NCBI RefSeq assembly: GCF_000005505.3
Contig: NC_016134.3
Coordinates: forward strand, 5,952,001-6,016,000
Source: Brachypodium distachyon
Taxonomy: Eukaryota > Streptophyta > Magnoliopsida > Poales > Poaceae
Direction of reading: 5' to 3'
DNA length: 64,000 nt
Of the stretch, positions 1 to 11,300 are shown piece by piece. The notes below the pieces were generated by a model. It saw nothing but the letters and a program-made list of their open reading frames with translations. It searched no databases and was not told the DNA's origin. Positions within the stretch are counted from its first letter, which is position 1, and every line of letters starts with the position of its first letter. The translations under genes were made by a program, and so were the position numbers.

Positions 1-945
1 CGGAGGAGCGTGACGATCCCGGGCATATGCCGGCATACCCCAGGCCCACTTCTCCGACATGATGGTCTTGGCTATCGCCTTGACCCGGCGCCAAACCTCA
101 GCATGGGAGAGCTTGATGGTCGACACCCTATCCGGGTCAAACTGGCTGCCGTAGTAGCACATCTTGTGGATCCGGTGCTGGAGCGGGCACAAGCGCCGGT
201 ACACGAAGGTGGCCAGCAGGTCGTCGGCCGACATCCCCTTCTCCTTGAGCTCGAGGATCCTTGCGTGGATCTCGGCACCCTCCGGGAAGGTGTCCTTCGC
301 GTCGAAGGACCAATTCCTCTTCTCCTCCGGGGGCCCAACTTCGAATCCCGGAAGGTTGATGTAGTCGGCGGCGGTGGAGTTCTTGATGTAGAAAAAGGTC
401 TTAAGCCATTTCTTACATGACTCAAGACCCTGGATCGTCGGAAAATCCGAGTTGCGGTGAGGGACGATGGTGGCGGCACCGCACTGGGTCATCGACTTTG
501 GAGCGCCGGGATTGTCTTTGTCGGGGAGAACCTGTGGCCGGAACATGAAGTACCGGGACCACAGGTCAATGGATGGCCAGAGGCCGAGATAACCCTCACA
601 ACAGGTGACGAATGCTGAGAGGGTGAGAATGGCGTTTGCTGGAAGATGGTGTGGCTGAAGGCCAAAGAAATCGAGGAAAGTCCTAAAGAAATCGCTAGCG
701 GGGAGGGAAAAACCACGCTCGAAGTGCGAGAGGAAGACAACGCACTCACCGGTTTTGGGGGTCGACACGATTTCTTCGCTGGGAACCCGGCACTCAACCT
801 CCTCCGGGACACGCCGGGAGCGGCGGAGCCACTCGATATCCGCCGGGGTCACGTCGGAGCCCTCCCAGGCGGCGCGCTCGGATCTGGCCCTCTCCTCCGC
901 TTGAGCAGCAGGGTCGACGGCCGGAGTGCGAGAAGAAGAAACCAT
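1..945 (-). CDS. Antisense extra ORF of gypsy element (putative gypsy-type transposon domain), C-terminus off window
   Basis: From the ATG at 943-945 the minus strand stays open for 315 codons to the window edge without a stop. The protein begins MVSSSRTPAVDPAAQAEERA and contains GFSLPASDFFRTFLDFFGLQ, LTLSAFVTCCEGYLGLWPS and LWSRYFMFRPQVLP. This is the pattern of the plant 'putative gypsy-type transposon' family (Pfam Transposase_28, abundant in cereals). No catalytic motif is visible and the molecular function is unknown. The start is the first ATG, with a TATA box about 265 bp upstream on the same strand. The frame is intact although the neighbouring LTR is slightly decayed. It could be mistaken for a gag gene of a minus-strand element, but the adjacent LTR reads the other way. 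The family assignment is from memory of conserved wording, not a search. Confidence 0.7.
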   Translation of the reverse strand, partial: MVSSSRTPAVDPAAQAEERARSERAAWEGSDVTPADIEWLRRSRRVPEEVECRVPSEEIVSTPKTGECVVFLSHFERGFSLPASDFFRTFLDFFGLQPHHLPANAILTLSAFVTCCEGYLGLWPSIDLWSRYFMFRPQVLPDKDNPGAPKSMTQCGAATIVPHRNSDFPTIQGLESCKKWLKTFFYIKNSTAADYINLPGFEVGPPEEKRNWSFDAKDTFPEGAEIHARILELKEKGMSADDLLATFVYRRLCPLQHRIHKMCYYGSQFDPDRVSTIKLSHAEVWRRVKAIAKTIMSEKWAWGMPAYARDRHAPP

Positions 946-1209
946 TGAGGGGAAAACAGATCTAGGGTTTCGAGCTTCGGTGAGGAAGTGCTTGTGTAAG
1001 GCCTGGGCTAGCAACCTAGTGCGGCGGAGGCCTAGGTGGTTGCAAGCGAATCGGCGGCTGCGAGCTCTGAGGCGAGAAACCGCGGTGGCGGGGAGGCTCG
1101 GAGCTAGCAGACGGCCGCGAAGTGCGCGAGGAACAGGGGAGCAGAGGAGAACGAAGGGGTGAAGAGAGCGAGGAGTGCGAAGGGTTTTCTGCCCACGCCC
1201 TCATCCTCC

Positions 1210-1216
1210 TTTTATA
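1210..1216 (-). promoter_or_regulatory. TATA box for the antisense ORF
   Basis: TATAAAA on the minus strand in the context gggtataaaaggagg. It is followed by a C/T-rich leader and the ATG at 945, so the antisense ORF appears to have its own promoter inside the element. Confidence 0.5.
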
Positions 1217-1765
1217 CCCGAGGTGAAGTAATGGGGTGCGCGTTTCCCGTGCCACCACCTTAGTGGCTAACGGGAAGATTGCGCACGATTTGAGCAGTTA
1301 TGCTCATCAAGGCGCACGCTCGGTTACTGCATCGCGTGCCGCCGAGAATCCCGCAAGATCAGAAGGATAAGTGCTTGCGTCGGAACCAAAGTTCTGTCCT
1401 TAATGGCTCTGTCAGCTTTACTGTCCGACGGGACGGCACGCTCGCTTCGAAAAGTGCGATAGCAGTAACTCAAACCTTATCCTCCCGTTGGTTTAAATGA
1501 GTGCAGAATCCAAATCACAGGTGGCAGTTATGCTGGCAGAAGTGAGTCTTTAATCGTCGGTCATGAAGAAGAAAGAATCTCGGCTAAGGGTTGGATAAGC
1601 ACACCAACTCGGAGTCCCGGATTTAATTGATCTCGGCTAGGAGAACCTGGGGCTATCTCGTTATCCTTCTCAGCTGAATCCAAGTAAGCGTTGGTGGTCT
1701 GTCTATGGGAAACTGTCGTACCCCGACATCTTTCTATGCCGGACCACAACAACTTCGGGGACTAG

Positions 1766-2522
1766 CGTCGGGGGGATGACCCCGGGTAGGGTCATGGCGA
1801 CACAACTCTAGCCGAGATGACGCAGGCAAAGCCGGCATAGCTATGTATACTGGCAAGGCTATCTTGTCTTATGAGTTTGCAGAATAAGGATGAGCACGTT
1901 GGTCTCGACAGTAGCCGAGATCCCTGAACGGTCTTATCCTGACCACGCGGTGCAAAGTAAAGCAACGTCATCATCATTCCAGGAAAAGCGGTCAGCGCCT
2001 GCATACCGGTGTTAGGTGATCACGCTAAAGAAGCACCGAAAGGAAATCTCTTACGGAAGCCGGCAGAGGATAGCTGTACCCGCTGCTGGTTGGCAGGAAA
2101 AGTAAAGTTGTCTTGTCCCCTATGGAACTGCCTGGAGGGAGCCAAGCCGCATGCCCGGCGGGGCCCAAGGAACGTGATGTTAGACTCGGCCCACATGTCA
2201 GTGTGACACGTGTGGCCTATAAATAGAACCTTACCCCTCTGTAGGGAGGGATGGAGCATTCTAGGGTTTCCCCTTTCTTCTTCTTCTTCCTCAAGAATAC
2301 AGCTCAAGGAGCGTCATTGTAGAGCTTGTCTATCTCAGCTAATATAAAAAGTAGGAGTAGCAGTCTTACCTCATCAAGAGGGCTCCGAACCTGGAAAAAT
2401 CTATGTGTTCTTGCGTGAATCGTGCGTGTTCTTCTTCACGTCCTCCCTCCTCCGGTTCCTCCTTCGTCCTTGGGCCCCAAGTTAAGCCATCCTATGACAT
2501 CTGCCATCACACCACCACGACA
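1766..2522 (+). repeat. Ty3/gypsy 3' LTR, 757 bp
   Basis: The left end cgtcggggggatgacc is close to the common grass gypsy LTR start (TGTCGGGG) with one T-to-C change. The right end is ...cgaca, the inverted complement. A TATA box (tataaata, 2218-2225) precedes a leader that includes the gypsy-like phrase ctccgaacctgg. The right border is confirmed independently: the homology between the two direct duplicates in this region starts exactly at 2523. The left target-site duplication lies outside the window. Confidence 0.7.
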
Positions 2523-3060
2523 GTGGATGTATGGAACCAAGCATAAACCTACGACGCTACATGTTCCCGATGCCTCGGAATCCTAGGGGGTAGAAACAGA
2601 GTAGAGCAATGTCCACCAAAATAAGCCCATATATGCTTGTATGGTAACAGTGTACTTCCTAAATTGTGTTCTTTGGAAACAGAAACGATGATGTAGAAAG
2701 CTATATATTTATGCACCACAAAGTTTTGGTTGTTAATGCCGAATCCTACGACACGTCACTCGGCTCATCGAGTCTCAGTCCCACATGTACTAGACCAATC
2801 TCAACTACAATATATAATGTGTACTGCTCCCTCCGTTCCATAATTTTTGTCTCAAATTTGTCCAAATATGGATGTATCTATTCCTAAAATGTGTTTAGAT
2901 ACATGTAATATTTCGACAAGAATTATGAAATAGAGGAAGTACTTCAGAGTCTACTCCACTTTATTCGTATTGACTCTATATATACAACATGTTGACTACA
3001 CCTTTTTCTGGGCGAAAGTTTCCCTAACAAACTTTTATTATGGGTTAATTTATATTTTGG
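2523..3060. repeat. Direct duplication, copy A
   Basis: This segment matches 5415-5895 over roughly 400 bp of alignable sequence, sharing gtatggaa.caagcataaacc, cccacatgtacta and gcgaaagtttccctaacaaa (gacgaaag in copy B). It has no convincing coding content. Copy A carries a Stowaway MITE that copy B lacks, so the MITE jumped in after the duplication. Confidence 0.75.
2827..2940. mobile_element. Stowaway MITE, ~114 bp
   Basis: Starts ctccctccgttccataattt and ends in the inverse (aaattatgaaatagaggaag), with TA on the right side. The interior (tccaaatatggatgtatct) is the one shared by the Stowaway copies at 23790 and 58355. The right terminus has several substitutions. Non-coding; it would need a mariner-type transposase to move. 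Confidence 0.8.
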
Positions 3061-3339
3061 ACCACCTCTTTGCTATTGGAAAGACTGAAACGGTGATAAT
3101 TTTTTCCTCCCACTCTGATGCTTCTCTCCAGCAGTTGAAGTAGTATGACTTTGTTAAAAACAATGATTCAACTTTTTCATGAGAACTTAAACAATATCTC
3201 CTTATAAGAATGACCTTAAGTTGAAGCGAGTACGTTGTCAATTGAATTTATGATAAAGTTTGTTGCGTGTCAGTTGATGGTATGGAACTTGTAGCATGGT
3301 GACATCAATTGTTTATATAGAAGTTATCATATGATCGAT

Positions 3340-4190
3340 CCATTGAAGAGCATTGTTAACTGCAATATTCAAAATGGCAGCACCAATCTATTCTGCAAAG
3401 ACAAGTTGACAGGATGAACGATTGGCCCTCAAATGGCCCCAATCGAATTCTTCCGTGGTTGATCCTAATTTAACTTTAGCAGATATCCACGCATGCACTG
3501 ATAGAACTTCACTCTTCCATCTGCCATTGTCACTGGTAGCATTTAACCAATTCCAAGATTTCTCATTAATAGTTGAAAATCTTGACATCAATTCTTGCCA
3601 ATGATAGCTGGTCATTTCGTGGAGCACCGAAGAATTCCGTTGCATCAAGATACATCAGGCCTTAATTGATCACACTGAGATTCCCAGCCCATTCGTGTGG
3701 AATTGGAGCTCCTATTGCGAACTGAAACACAAATTTTTTTTGTCTGGCTCATGCTTATGAATAGACTTAACACTAGGGCCATACTTCAGAAAAAGAACTT
3801 CCACCTTCAATCATATGAATGTGTGCTCTGTAATGGCCTTAATGTTGGGATTAGAGACCATCTCTTCTTTCGGTGTTCATTTACCTAAGCCTGTTGGAGG
3901 TACATTTGCCCTCAATTCACTACTCCTCAGGGATTCATTCATCAAAGTATCAAGCTTCTGAAAGCAGCATATTCAGGTCCCTTTTTTTCATAGAGATCTC
4001 ATCACTGGTTTGCTGGAGCATATGGAGGGTGCACAATGATACGATTTTCAATGATATTCGGCCATTTCTCTATAGATACAAGAAGTTGTTTAAGGAGGAA
4101 CTTAATCTTGTCTTTCATAGACCTCGCGGAAAGACATACATCAACTTCAGGGAGTGGATTAACCATTTTAGATGACAACTCATGATAACA
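3340..4190 (+). mobile_element. LINE 3' fragment with zinc-binding reverse-transcriptase tail, broken
   Basis: Conceptual pieces in changing frames match the C-terminal zf-RVT part of grass LINE ORF2. They include LTLADIHACTDRTSLFHLPL (3470s on), then FFVWLMLMNRLNTR and YECVLCNG...RDHLFFRCSF (3735-3885, the Cys/His zinc-binding pattern). Next comes LVCWSIWRVHNDTIFNDIRP (4005-4065), ending REWINHFR with a stop at 4173. Stops (for example after NSCQ near 3602) and frameshifts make it inactive. The 5' part of the element is absent. Confidence 0.8.
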
Positions 4191-5414
4191 TGCTGGTATG
4201 AATAAGAATATCCAGCTTCATCTCCCACTCGCTCAATTCTATGCATCCCTTTATACATTTTCTAGCCGTCCACGAATAGTTTTTATAAAACAAATAAAAT
4301 CACTAGTTAAGAATTACCAATTAAGAACACCTGTCCGTGTTAATCAAGTCGGATAACTAAGGTACGTTGTACAGCCCACGTTTGGAACTTTGAACCCAAA
4401 ACCAACAAATATCGATCTACAGATCTGAATCAATTTTTCAATCGACTCAAGCGTCAGGACGTGTACGGTCACTCTCGTTATTTCCTACCCCTCTTGTATC
4501 TGGAGTCATTACGCGCCGTGCGCTTGTCTTATTGGCCGGCCGGTGGCGACCTACAATGGCTGTTTCACCTTGCCGAGCGTGTTGCCCTTGCCGTCCGCCG
4601 TGAGCCCGTGAATACAATTCTGGTGGAGGCGAAGTTGGGACTTGGGTTGGGAGGTCTCACCGACAAACTACTGACGACCAACAAGAGATGTGAAAACGCA
4701 TGTAAATCAAACAGGAAATACGTAATTAATAAGATGGATTTAGATACAAAAAATATACATACAGATTAAGGGTAAAATAAAAATACTTGAGTCTATATGC
4801 GTGTTGTCCGTGCAATACGGAATTTTGAGACAACAAACAGCATACATGATGTTCAAAAGTCTATCCTGCTGTTCTCAATGAAGAGGTAAGATCTGATCTC
4901 CATCGTTTATATTTTTTTGAATGCAATCCAATGGGTGCATTATCGATTAAAAAAAAAGAGCGAGAAAGATAGCACAACGCTGAAAACGGCAAGAACAATG
5001 CCATCAAGTAGCAAAAGAAAAACCACATCACAACCCTAGCTAGTTTGGAACAGAACCTAGTTGCAACCACCGTCTGCACAACATCAAGCCTAAGAGACAA
5101 TGAAGTCGCGGACAGGACCTCACCAACCGCTTCCAGCTCGCCTTCCAGCTCGCCGCCGAGCGTCTTGAAGAATGACCGCAACATCAGGACCGCCCCGGAC
5201 AAACCCAGACATATATATACGATGTATGAAGAACACGAGCTTTTAGGTTGTCGGAACTAATACTTCCCATCTGGCAACCCTGTACAAGATATTCAGGTAA
5301 GAAGAGAAATTGAGGTGTCCAAACCTAGTTCACTCCATACGGCTTTGCACTAGATGCAATGATCTTTGGCAAAGCCTTCGCATAGTTGTGTGCCTGATGT
5401 TGGGCCCTTGCTGG
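4191..5414. other. Non-coding gap
   Basis: No family is recognised. Short ORFs here have no conserved wording. The segment around 5040-5200 is moderately GC-rich but shows no gene signals. Probably decayed intergenic DNA. Confidence 0.4.
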
Positions 5415-5895
5415 GTGGCTGTATGGAATCAAGCATAAACCTCCAATGCTACATGTTCTTGATGTCTCCGAATCCTAGGAACTAGAAACACTGATACAGG
5501 GTATAGTAAGGTGGATCAAACAAGCCTTTCTATGTTTGTATGGTAAACAAAGTACAACCTAATAAATGGTGTTCTCTCGAACGAGAAATGATAAAATCAT
5601 CTAAAGGGTTGCAGAAAGTGTTTGTATTTATGCTCCACAATTATTATTTTTGCTTTTTATTGCTGAATCCTACCACAAATCGCTGGGCATGTTGAGTATC
5701 GGCCCCACATGTACTAGTTCAATCTCAACTATATATATGTTGAGTATCGGCCCCACATGTACTACATCAGACTACTCATTTTATTCTTATATTGAGTGGG
5801 ATCCCGATTGATTATATACATCATGTATGTTGGCTGAAACCTTTTCAGGACGAAAGTTTCCCTAACAAATGTTCCTAAAGGGTTAACTAGCATGG
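5415..5895. repeat. Direct duplication, copy B
   Basis: Homologous to 2523-3060, with scattered substitutions and indels. It contains a 48-bp-spaced double copy of gttgagtatcggccccacat (near 5691 and 5739) that copy A does not have. It has no MITE at the position where copy A carries one, so it serves as an empty-site reference. Confidence 0.7.
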
Positions 5896-5976
5896 TGTCC
5901 GGTAATTGGCAGAAAACTTTTAAATTGTCTTTATTTGCACCCAAACATGGAAAATGCGGGGACAACATTTTTACTA

Positions 5977-6100
5977 CTCCCTCCATCCAACAAAGGATGT
6001 TTCAAGTTTGTCAAAATTTGGATGTATCTAGACATGACTTAGTGTATAGATGCATTCAAATTTAGTCAAAGTTGAGACATCCTTTGTTGGACTGAGAGAG
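5977..6100. mobile_element. Stowaway MITE, 124 bp
   Basis: TA at 5975-5976 and 6101-6102 flanks an inverted repeat: left ctccctccatccaacaaagg, right cctttgttggactgagagag. Non-coding. Confidence 0.85.
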
Positions 6101-6632
6101 TATATGTAATTGTTTTCTGAAATAAAAGATACTCATTTTGTAACTGTACTTTCGAGCATTTTGTGTTTCATGAAATGAGTTCTAGTGCTTTTATGAAATA
6201 TATATATATACTTTTAAAAATTTAGATTTAAATAGATGAAATTTTTGTCAATTTATTTTTTATCCCTGAGTGAAAGCTGTTTCAGTTTCCAGTTGATATT
6301 TGGGAGTTGATATTTAATCGGGACCTAGGGATAGGCGCGTGAACTAAGCATTAGGGAATTTTTCTCTGTCTTGGCTGTTCTAATCTGCCGACCCTTCCTT
6401 TATCATCTCGGACTCTCGGTACATTTCCCTTCGAGTTCAAGTGTGTCGTACAATTCAAGAGCCTCGCTGAGGGAAAGCAGGGAGAAAGTTTGCAAAAATG
6501 CAATGGGACTGTAAAGTACAAAACTTTGATGCTTGTGAACTTGTAAAAGGGTCGGCCTCTTGTAACATGATTATTTTTCCATTTGAGAAAAGTAACTCCA
6601 TCTTTCATTGAACAACAAGGTTACAATGCTCG
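6101..6632. other. Non-coding flank left of the CACTA element
   Basis: No gene seen. The stretch around 6519-6565 (gatgcttgtgaact, aaagggtcgg, ctcttgta) recurs at about 24925-24975, so it belongs to an undefined dispersed repeat. Confidence 0.4.
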
Positions 6633-6945
6633 CACTGCTCCATAAAACCCCTCCAGTGACGGTAAAAAAAAAGGGTTGGTGACGGTGATCACGCCCGCCA
6701 CCAACTCTGCGTCACTAGAGGTTTTAGCACTGGTGGTGGGTAAAATACCCGCCATTGCTACACCAAGATCACCAATGGCGGATAAAATACCCGCCACCGA
6801 AACCTACAACCACCGCTGTAAATCCCTCCGGCACCACCCGAAAATTGCGTGGAGTACATCAGTGGCGGGCAAATTACCTCTTTTTCCATCGTCACTGGAA
6901 AGGGTTCCAATGGCGGTGGTGTATAACCGCCACTGGTACTGTTTT
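6633..6945. repeat. Left terminal repeat and subterminal array of the CACTA element
   Basis: After the CACT end there are repeated units of the type ggtggcggg/cccgccac, for example caatggcgg and cagtggcgg, in both orientations up to about 6945. In En/Spm elements such repeats are binding sites for the TNPA protein; that role is inferred here. Confidence 0.75.
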
Positions 6946-7174
6946 TTCCCGAAAATAAATAAATGAATTATTTATAAAAATAAATATTCCCGTAGCACAG
7001 AAATAGTAGGAATACAACACATGGCACGAATACAGCAGCACAGTATAGAACACCAAAGAAACATAATAGCAGCAAATATATTACGAAGTTCCACACGAGT
7101 GAAACATTCAAGTCACATGCATGTATACAAAGTGTTTGAAAGAATGAGCCACAAATAAAAGTGTTCCACACAAT

Positions 7175-8277
7175 TTAGCCACTTTTGGCGACAATCCCGC
7201 CGCCGTAGTAATCCCCGCTCGATTTGAGGACCTTCTTGTTGAGGATTTCGCCGATGTCCTTCTGGATCTCGTACACGAGAATTTCTGAGTTGTGCCCTAA
7301 CTCGGCATTGGTCAGAAACCAATTACTCACTTCTTCGAAGGTCTTCTTCCCCTTCGGCTTGAAGTCGTTGATCATCTGCTAAATAGTGTGCGCGCAGTAG
7401 TAACCACAGTAGACGGATCCTTCAGGCTGTTGCTCGCAGGGGAAGTTGAAAGTGTGCCTGAGGGGAGTGTCACGATTGCGGCTGAAGCTAGGCATCGCGT
7501 ACCATTTCACCACGTCGCGATAGGCTGCGTCGATGACATATTTGATCGGCTCAAAGTCGCTTTGTGGTTCATTCCCCTTGTGTCGCAGTGGATCAAAATA
7601 TGTTATCCCTTCCATATCGAGGCAGATGGCGATTGTCACCCAATGGCTGCTGTTTCACAAAAGGACGCACATTGTATTAGCCAAATAATATAACAAGCAA
7701 GTCTTCCGACGGAAAAAGATGTATGTATTCACGCGAATTGAAAACAACTTACTGTAGATGGTACAATATCAATACAAAACGGCGATTGAATCGCAAACCT
7801 TCTACTTTTGGCCAACAATGGGTCTGGACCAAGCAAAGTGGCGTTGAAGAGAAGGGGGTCGGCGACGGCCATCCCATATTGCTTCACCCTATAGGCCTCC
7901 CTCGTGTAGTGCACACACCACAGTCTCAATATGACGTTGTTGAGGCACTTGCGGTTGAAGAGGTGAAACAAGTTGAGGAAGTCAATGTCGAAGGTAACGT
8001 CGTTTTCCCTCTGGATTTCCCCCGTATTGGAGTCGAACAAGCCATAATGCTTTGGCACTCGAATCCTAATTTCCATATTTGTTAGGTCTGCGCCTGATGA
8101 TGCCACATTCATGTATTTTTCATGGAGCTCTTGCATCTCCCGTGGCAGGCGATACAGGTCATCCTGGGACACCATCGGTTGTCCGGGGTGGAACAACAAA
8201 AATTGGGAGAATTGCCAGCCCACGAAATAAGATCCATCAGGTAATCTATCTCCAACACGGGGGTGGGTGGGCATCAT
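7175..8277 (-). pseudogene. Ulp1-like (C48) cysteine protease domain carried by the CACTA element, broken
   Basis: Two coding pieces are separated by a probable intron with a GTAAGT donor at 7752. The upstream piece (8277-7753) holds LPREMQELHEKYMNVASSGA and later NNVILRLWCVHYTREAYRVK. The downstream piece keeps the catalytic layout of Ulp1-type desumoylating proteases: His-Trp (HWVTIAI, His codon 7643-7645), Asp about 17 residues later (YFDPL), then a Gln and the catalytic Cys (SVYCGYYC). The frame then meets a TAG at 7379-7381 and continues in the same frame (QMINDFKPKGKK...) to a stop at 7175. The phase across the intron does not join perfectly. In grass CACTA proteins a Ulp1 domain commonly follows the TNPA-like part, and the two may once have formed one protein. 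Catalytic residues are present but the gene is inactivated. Confidence 0.7.
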
Positions 8278-8309
8278 CAGAATGTCTGGTCGCTCTTCCC
8301 AAATCCCTT

Positions 8310-11300
8310 CTATCTGCGGCGCGGTCTTTGGTTGTCTTCCCGTAGAAGACGACTCTTTCCCTCCTTGGAGGAGCCCTTGCTTGCCTTGCCTCCTGTCCCC
8401 CTCTTGTTTTTCCAGCGTCTCAGGAAATCGGAACTGTCCGGTTTATGGGGGACCTGCATCCCAGATGGGGCACCTGGACGGGGCTCCAACGGGGCCGATT
8501 GTGCTGCGGCTCTCCGAGGGACGGGTCTTGGTGCGAATGGCTTCAAGGCTTCGGGTTTGGGCGGCGACGGAGGATTTTGGCCTGCATTGTCGTCGCTGCA
8601 CTCCGCCGCACGTGAGAAGTCTCGTTCCGCGGGCTCGTAGTCCAAAGGACCGGGTGAGGCGCCAAGCGGCGACGGAGACATCAGGCGCCGGGCGGGTGGA
8701 GACGGACCGAGGCGGGGTGACGGAGATGGAGACGGAGAAGGTTCCGTAGCGAGGACCACCAACCTCCTAGGCCAGATGAGGTAGGAGTTGACGCAATCCC
8801 TTAGGGTCGTCGCCTCTTCGTGTGGAGGATAAGGGACCGGTTCGTCCTCGAAGCCCTTGAGCATGGAGTCCACCTGCACCCTGACCATGTCGTCTCGCAG
8901 AGTCACATGGTGCACCACGGCCGTACACGGCATCAGCAACCCGCGCGCGCCCAGAGGATTCCCCACCGTCGGCATGTGTAGCCGGTATTTGACGCCCTTC
9001 TGCGCATGACAAACATGGCAACATCATTAATAGATTGGAGCATGATAGTGGTATTTCACTATTTTTCGTAGCGCGGGAAGACACTTACCGTGAGGTTCTC
9101 GTCAGGTGGCCCAAGCGGGTCAAGCTAGCACTCGGTGCCGGAACATGAGGTGCTCTTATTGGGTAGCGGGAACGGATCCGGTGTGGGTGGGGTTGGTTGG
9201 ATGGGCGTCGCCGGGAAAACACCGTGATCAATGAAGTTGTCGACGTCACGCTGGTCCCTTGCATGCCGCATGAGCTTCCGGAGCTCCTCCCTCGCCAACA
9301 CCCGGATCTTCTCATCTAATTCCTTTGAGCTCTGTTCTTTGCTGGACGCCCTTCTGCGTTTGCGGGAACCTTGCTCTTTCGCCATCTGCCTGCCCGGAAC
9401 CGACACCTCGCATATGGCCCTCGTGCTCATTTCGTTGCAGAGCGTAGCTGATGGCATCATCCCATTGTTGGTTGATAGACGAGTGGGAGCCATCCGACTC
9501 CCACTCTGCCATTGCACCCTATATACAAACAACAACATGCTCGGTGTTAATCTTATATGTGAGTATAAGAAGCCCAACCGATAAAAGAAGATGTCAGGAC
9601 GAGGCCTTACGAGTGCAGCCTCTTGCTTCTCTGACATAGGCTCTAGGCCCGCCCACTGATTTGCGGTCATGGACGATCGCAGCCATTTGCTGGAGCGCTC
9701 ACCGCGAAGCAAAGTTGGGACCCTCGGCTGTATACCGGCTTGGTCCAATGCGGCATCCTCCTTCGCCCACACCTTCTCCTTTCCGGGGCGTTCGCGACTG
9801 TCGAGGCGGTGGTCGAAGGGCCTTTTCTCACGAAGCTCCTTGTACCATTTTTGGCTGGCCTTGAATTCATCTAACCTGACCCACACCTTGAACCTCTCCC
9901 AATGCTCCTTCGAGATCTCCTTCCAGTGCTTGTTAACCACTGTCTTCCAGTCTTTGCCGATGAGCTTTCTGCAGTTATATTGCCACGTGCTCTGGCCCTT
10001 CCTCATGACTTACTGCATCCGCCACTCCAACCGTCTCCTGATCTCATCATTGGCAGGCACGAACCGCTTCCATGCCGACTCGTAACAGTCCTGCTTCACA
10101 TCTTCCAGGACGTCACTCCATCTTTGATAGATCGAAGCGCCTACCCGTATGATGGCGTTGCATGTGTTCGAGAATCTTTCTGCAGCTTCCACCGGTTCCT
10201 CCGGGTAGCTTTCTTTATTTAGCTTGGTGACGACCCACGACTCCGTCGGCACCTTGTTCGCCCCCCGCTTGGACTTCGACTGAGTAGTCGGCTCCGTAGC
10301 CTGAGACGTCACACCCTGGGCCTCTTCCTCGTTAGTTGCTCCTCGGCTCCTTCAAGGAACAACTGCTCCTCGGCTCCTTCGCTGTGCTCGAAGCCATCGC
10401 TCATGGCAACTTCCGAACCCGAGGAAGATGCCCCCGCTTCTTCTTTGACTTCTCCCTCCACAACCGGTGGCTGCTCAGGCACCTCTTCAACGCGAGCCTG
10501 AGGTTCCTATCCAACACTTATAAAAGTAATTTAAAAAAACGGAAAAATTCGGCATGACCATTGCTATAAAAAAACAAATGAGTCTGCCCGAATTTTATAC
10601 CTGCATAAAAAAAACTCCCACCCACATATACCCCCTCGGGACGATGGCCGGACCCTTCTCAACAACCTGGCACGATGGCCGGGGCCACATTCCTCATATC
10701 AACCGACACGATGGTCGGGATCACATGCACTAATAATAGCACCAACAACAACATATTTATCAAATAAGCATCAAATTAGCTTAAGCACCAGCAAGTTAAC
10801 CTAACTAGCAGCAACATATACTAATAAGTGAACAGAAATAACCACTTATAAGTTATATAACAAAAAATTAATCAATTAACTAAACTAACAACAAATTAAC
10901 CCTAAACAGCAAATTAACCCTAAGATTCAAATTAACAGCAAACCTAAACAGCAAATTAACCCTAAGATTCAAATTAAACATAAGATTCAAACCCTAAGAT
11001 AAAAAAACTTACCTCGGTAGTGGCAATGACGACGGCGGCGGCGTCGACGGTCGGGGTGGCCGGGGCCGGGGCCGGGGATGGGGACAGGGCCGGCGCCTGC
11101 ACCGGGTCTGGGGTGGAGACGGCCAGGGCCGGGGATGGGGCCGGGGCGGAGAAGGCCGGGGCCGGGGCGGCCGGTGGAGGCGGCGGCGTCGAGGCGGCCC
11201 GGCCGCGCCCCTGACGATGCGGGCCGGGCGGTGGCAAGGCGGGGCCATCGGATCCGGATCCGGCGGCCGGCGGGGTGCCTGCGGGGCGAGGGGCTTCCCA

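Larger units (their letters stand above)
1..2522 (+). mobile_element. 3' part of a Ty3/gypsy (Tat/Grande-like) LTR retrotransposon
   Basis: The LTR at the right end reads left to right (TATA box, then leader, then terminal CGACA). A polypurine-like stretch (cttcggggacta) lies just before it, as expected for the 3' end of an element whose body lies to the left, outside the window. The internal part seen here carries a long ORF on the opposite strand. Tat-lineage elements such as Grande are known for extra ORFs, often antisense, between pol and the 3' LTR, and this layout fits. No pol domain is inside the window, so the lineage is inferred. Confidence 0.65.

Noticed and set aside
10..420. Plus-strand ORF of 136 codons
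   Set aside because: It is the shadow of the long minus-strand ORF (945 to 1), whose protein has recognisable family wording.
1..945. Reading this ORF as gag of a minus-strand element
   Set aside because: The adjoining LTR has TATA, leader and polypurine-like tract arranged for the plus strand, so antisense placement is the better fit.
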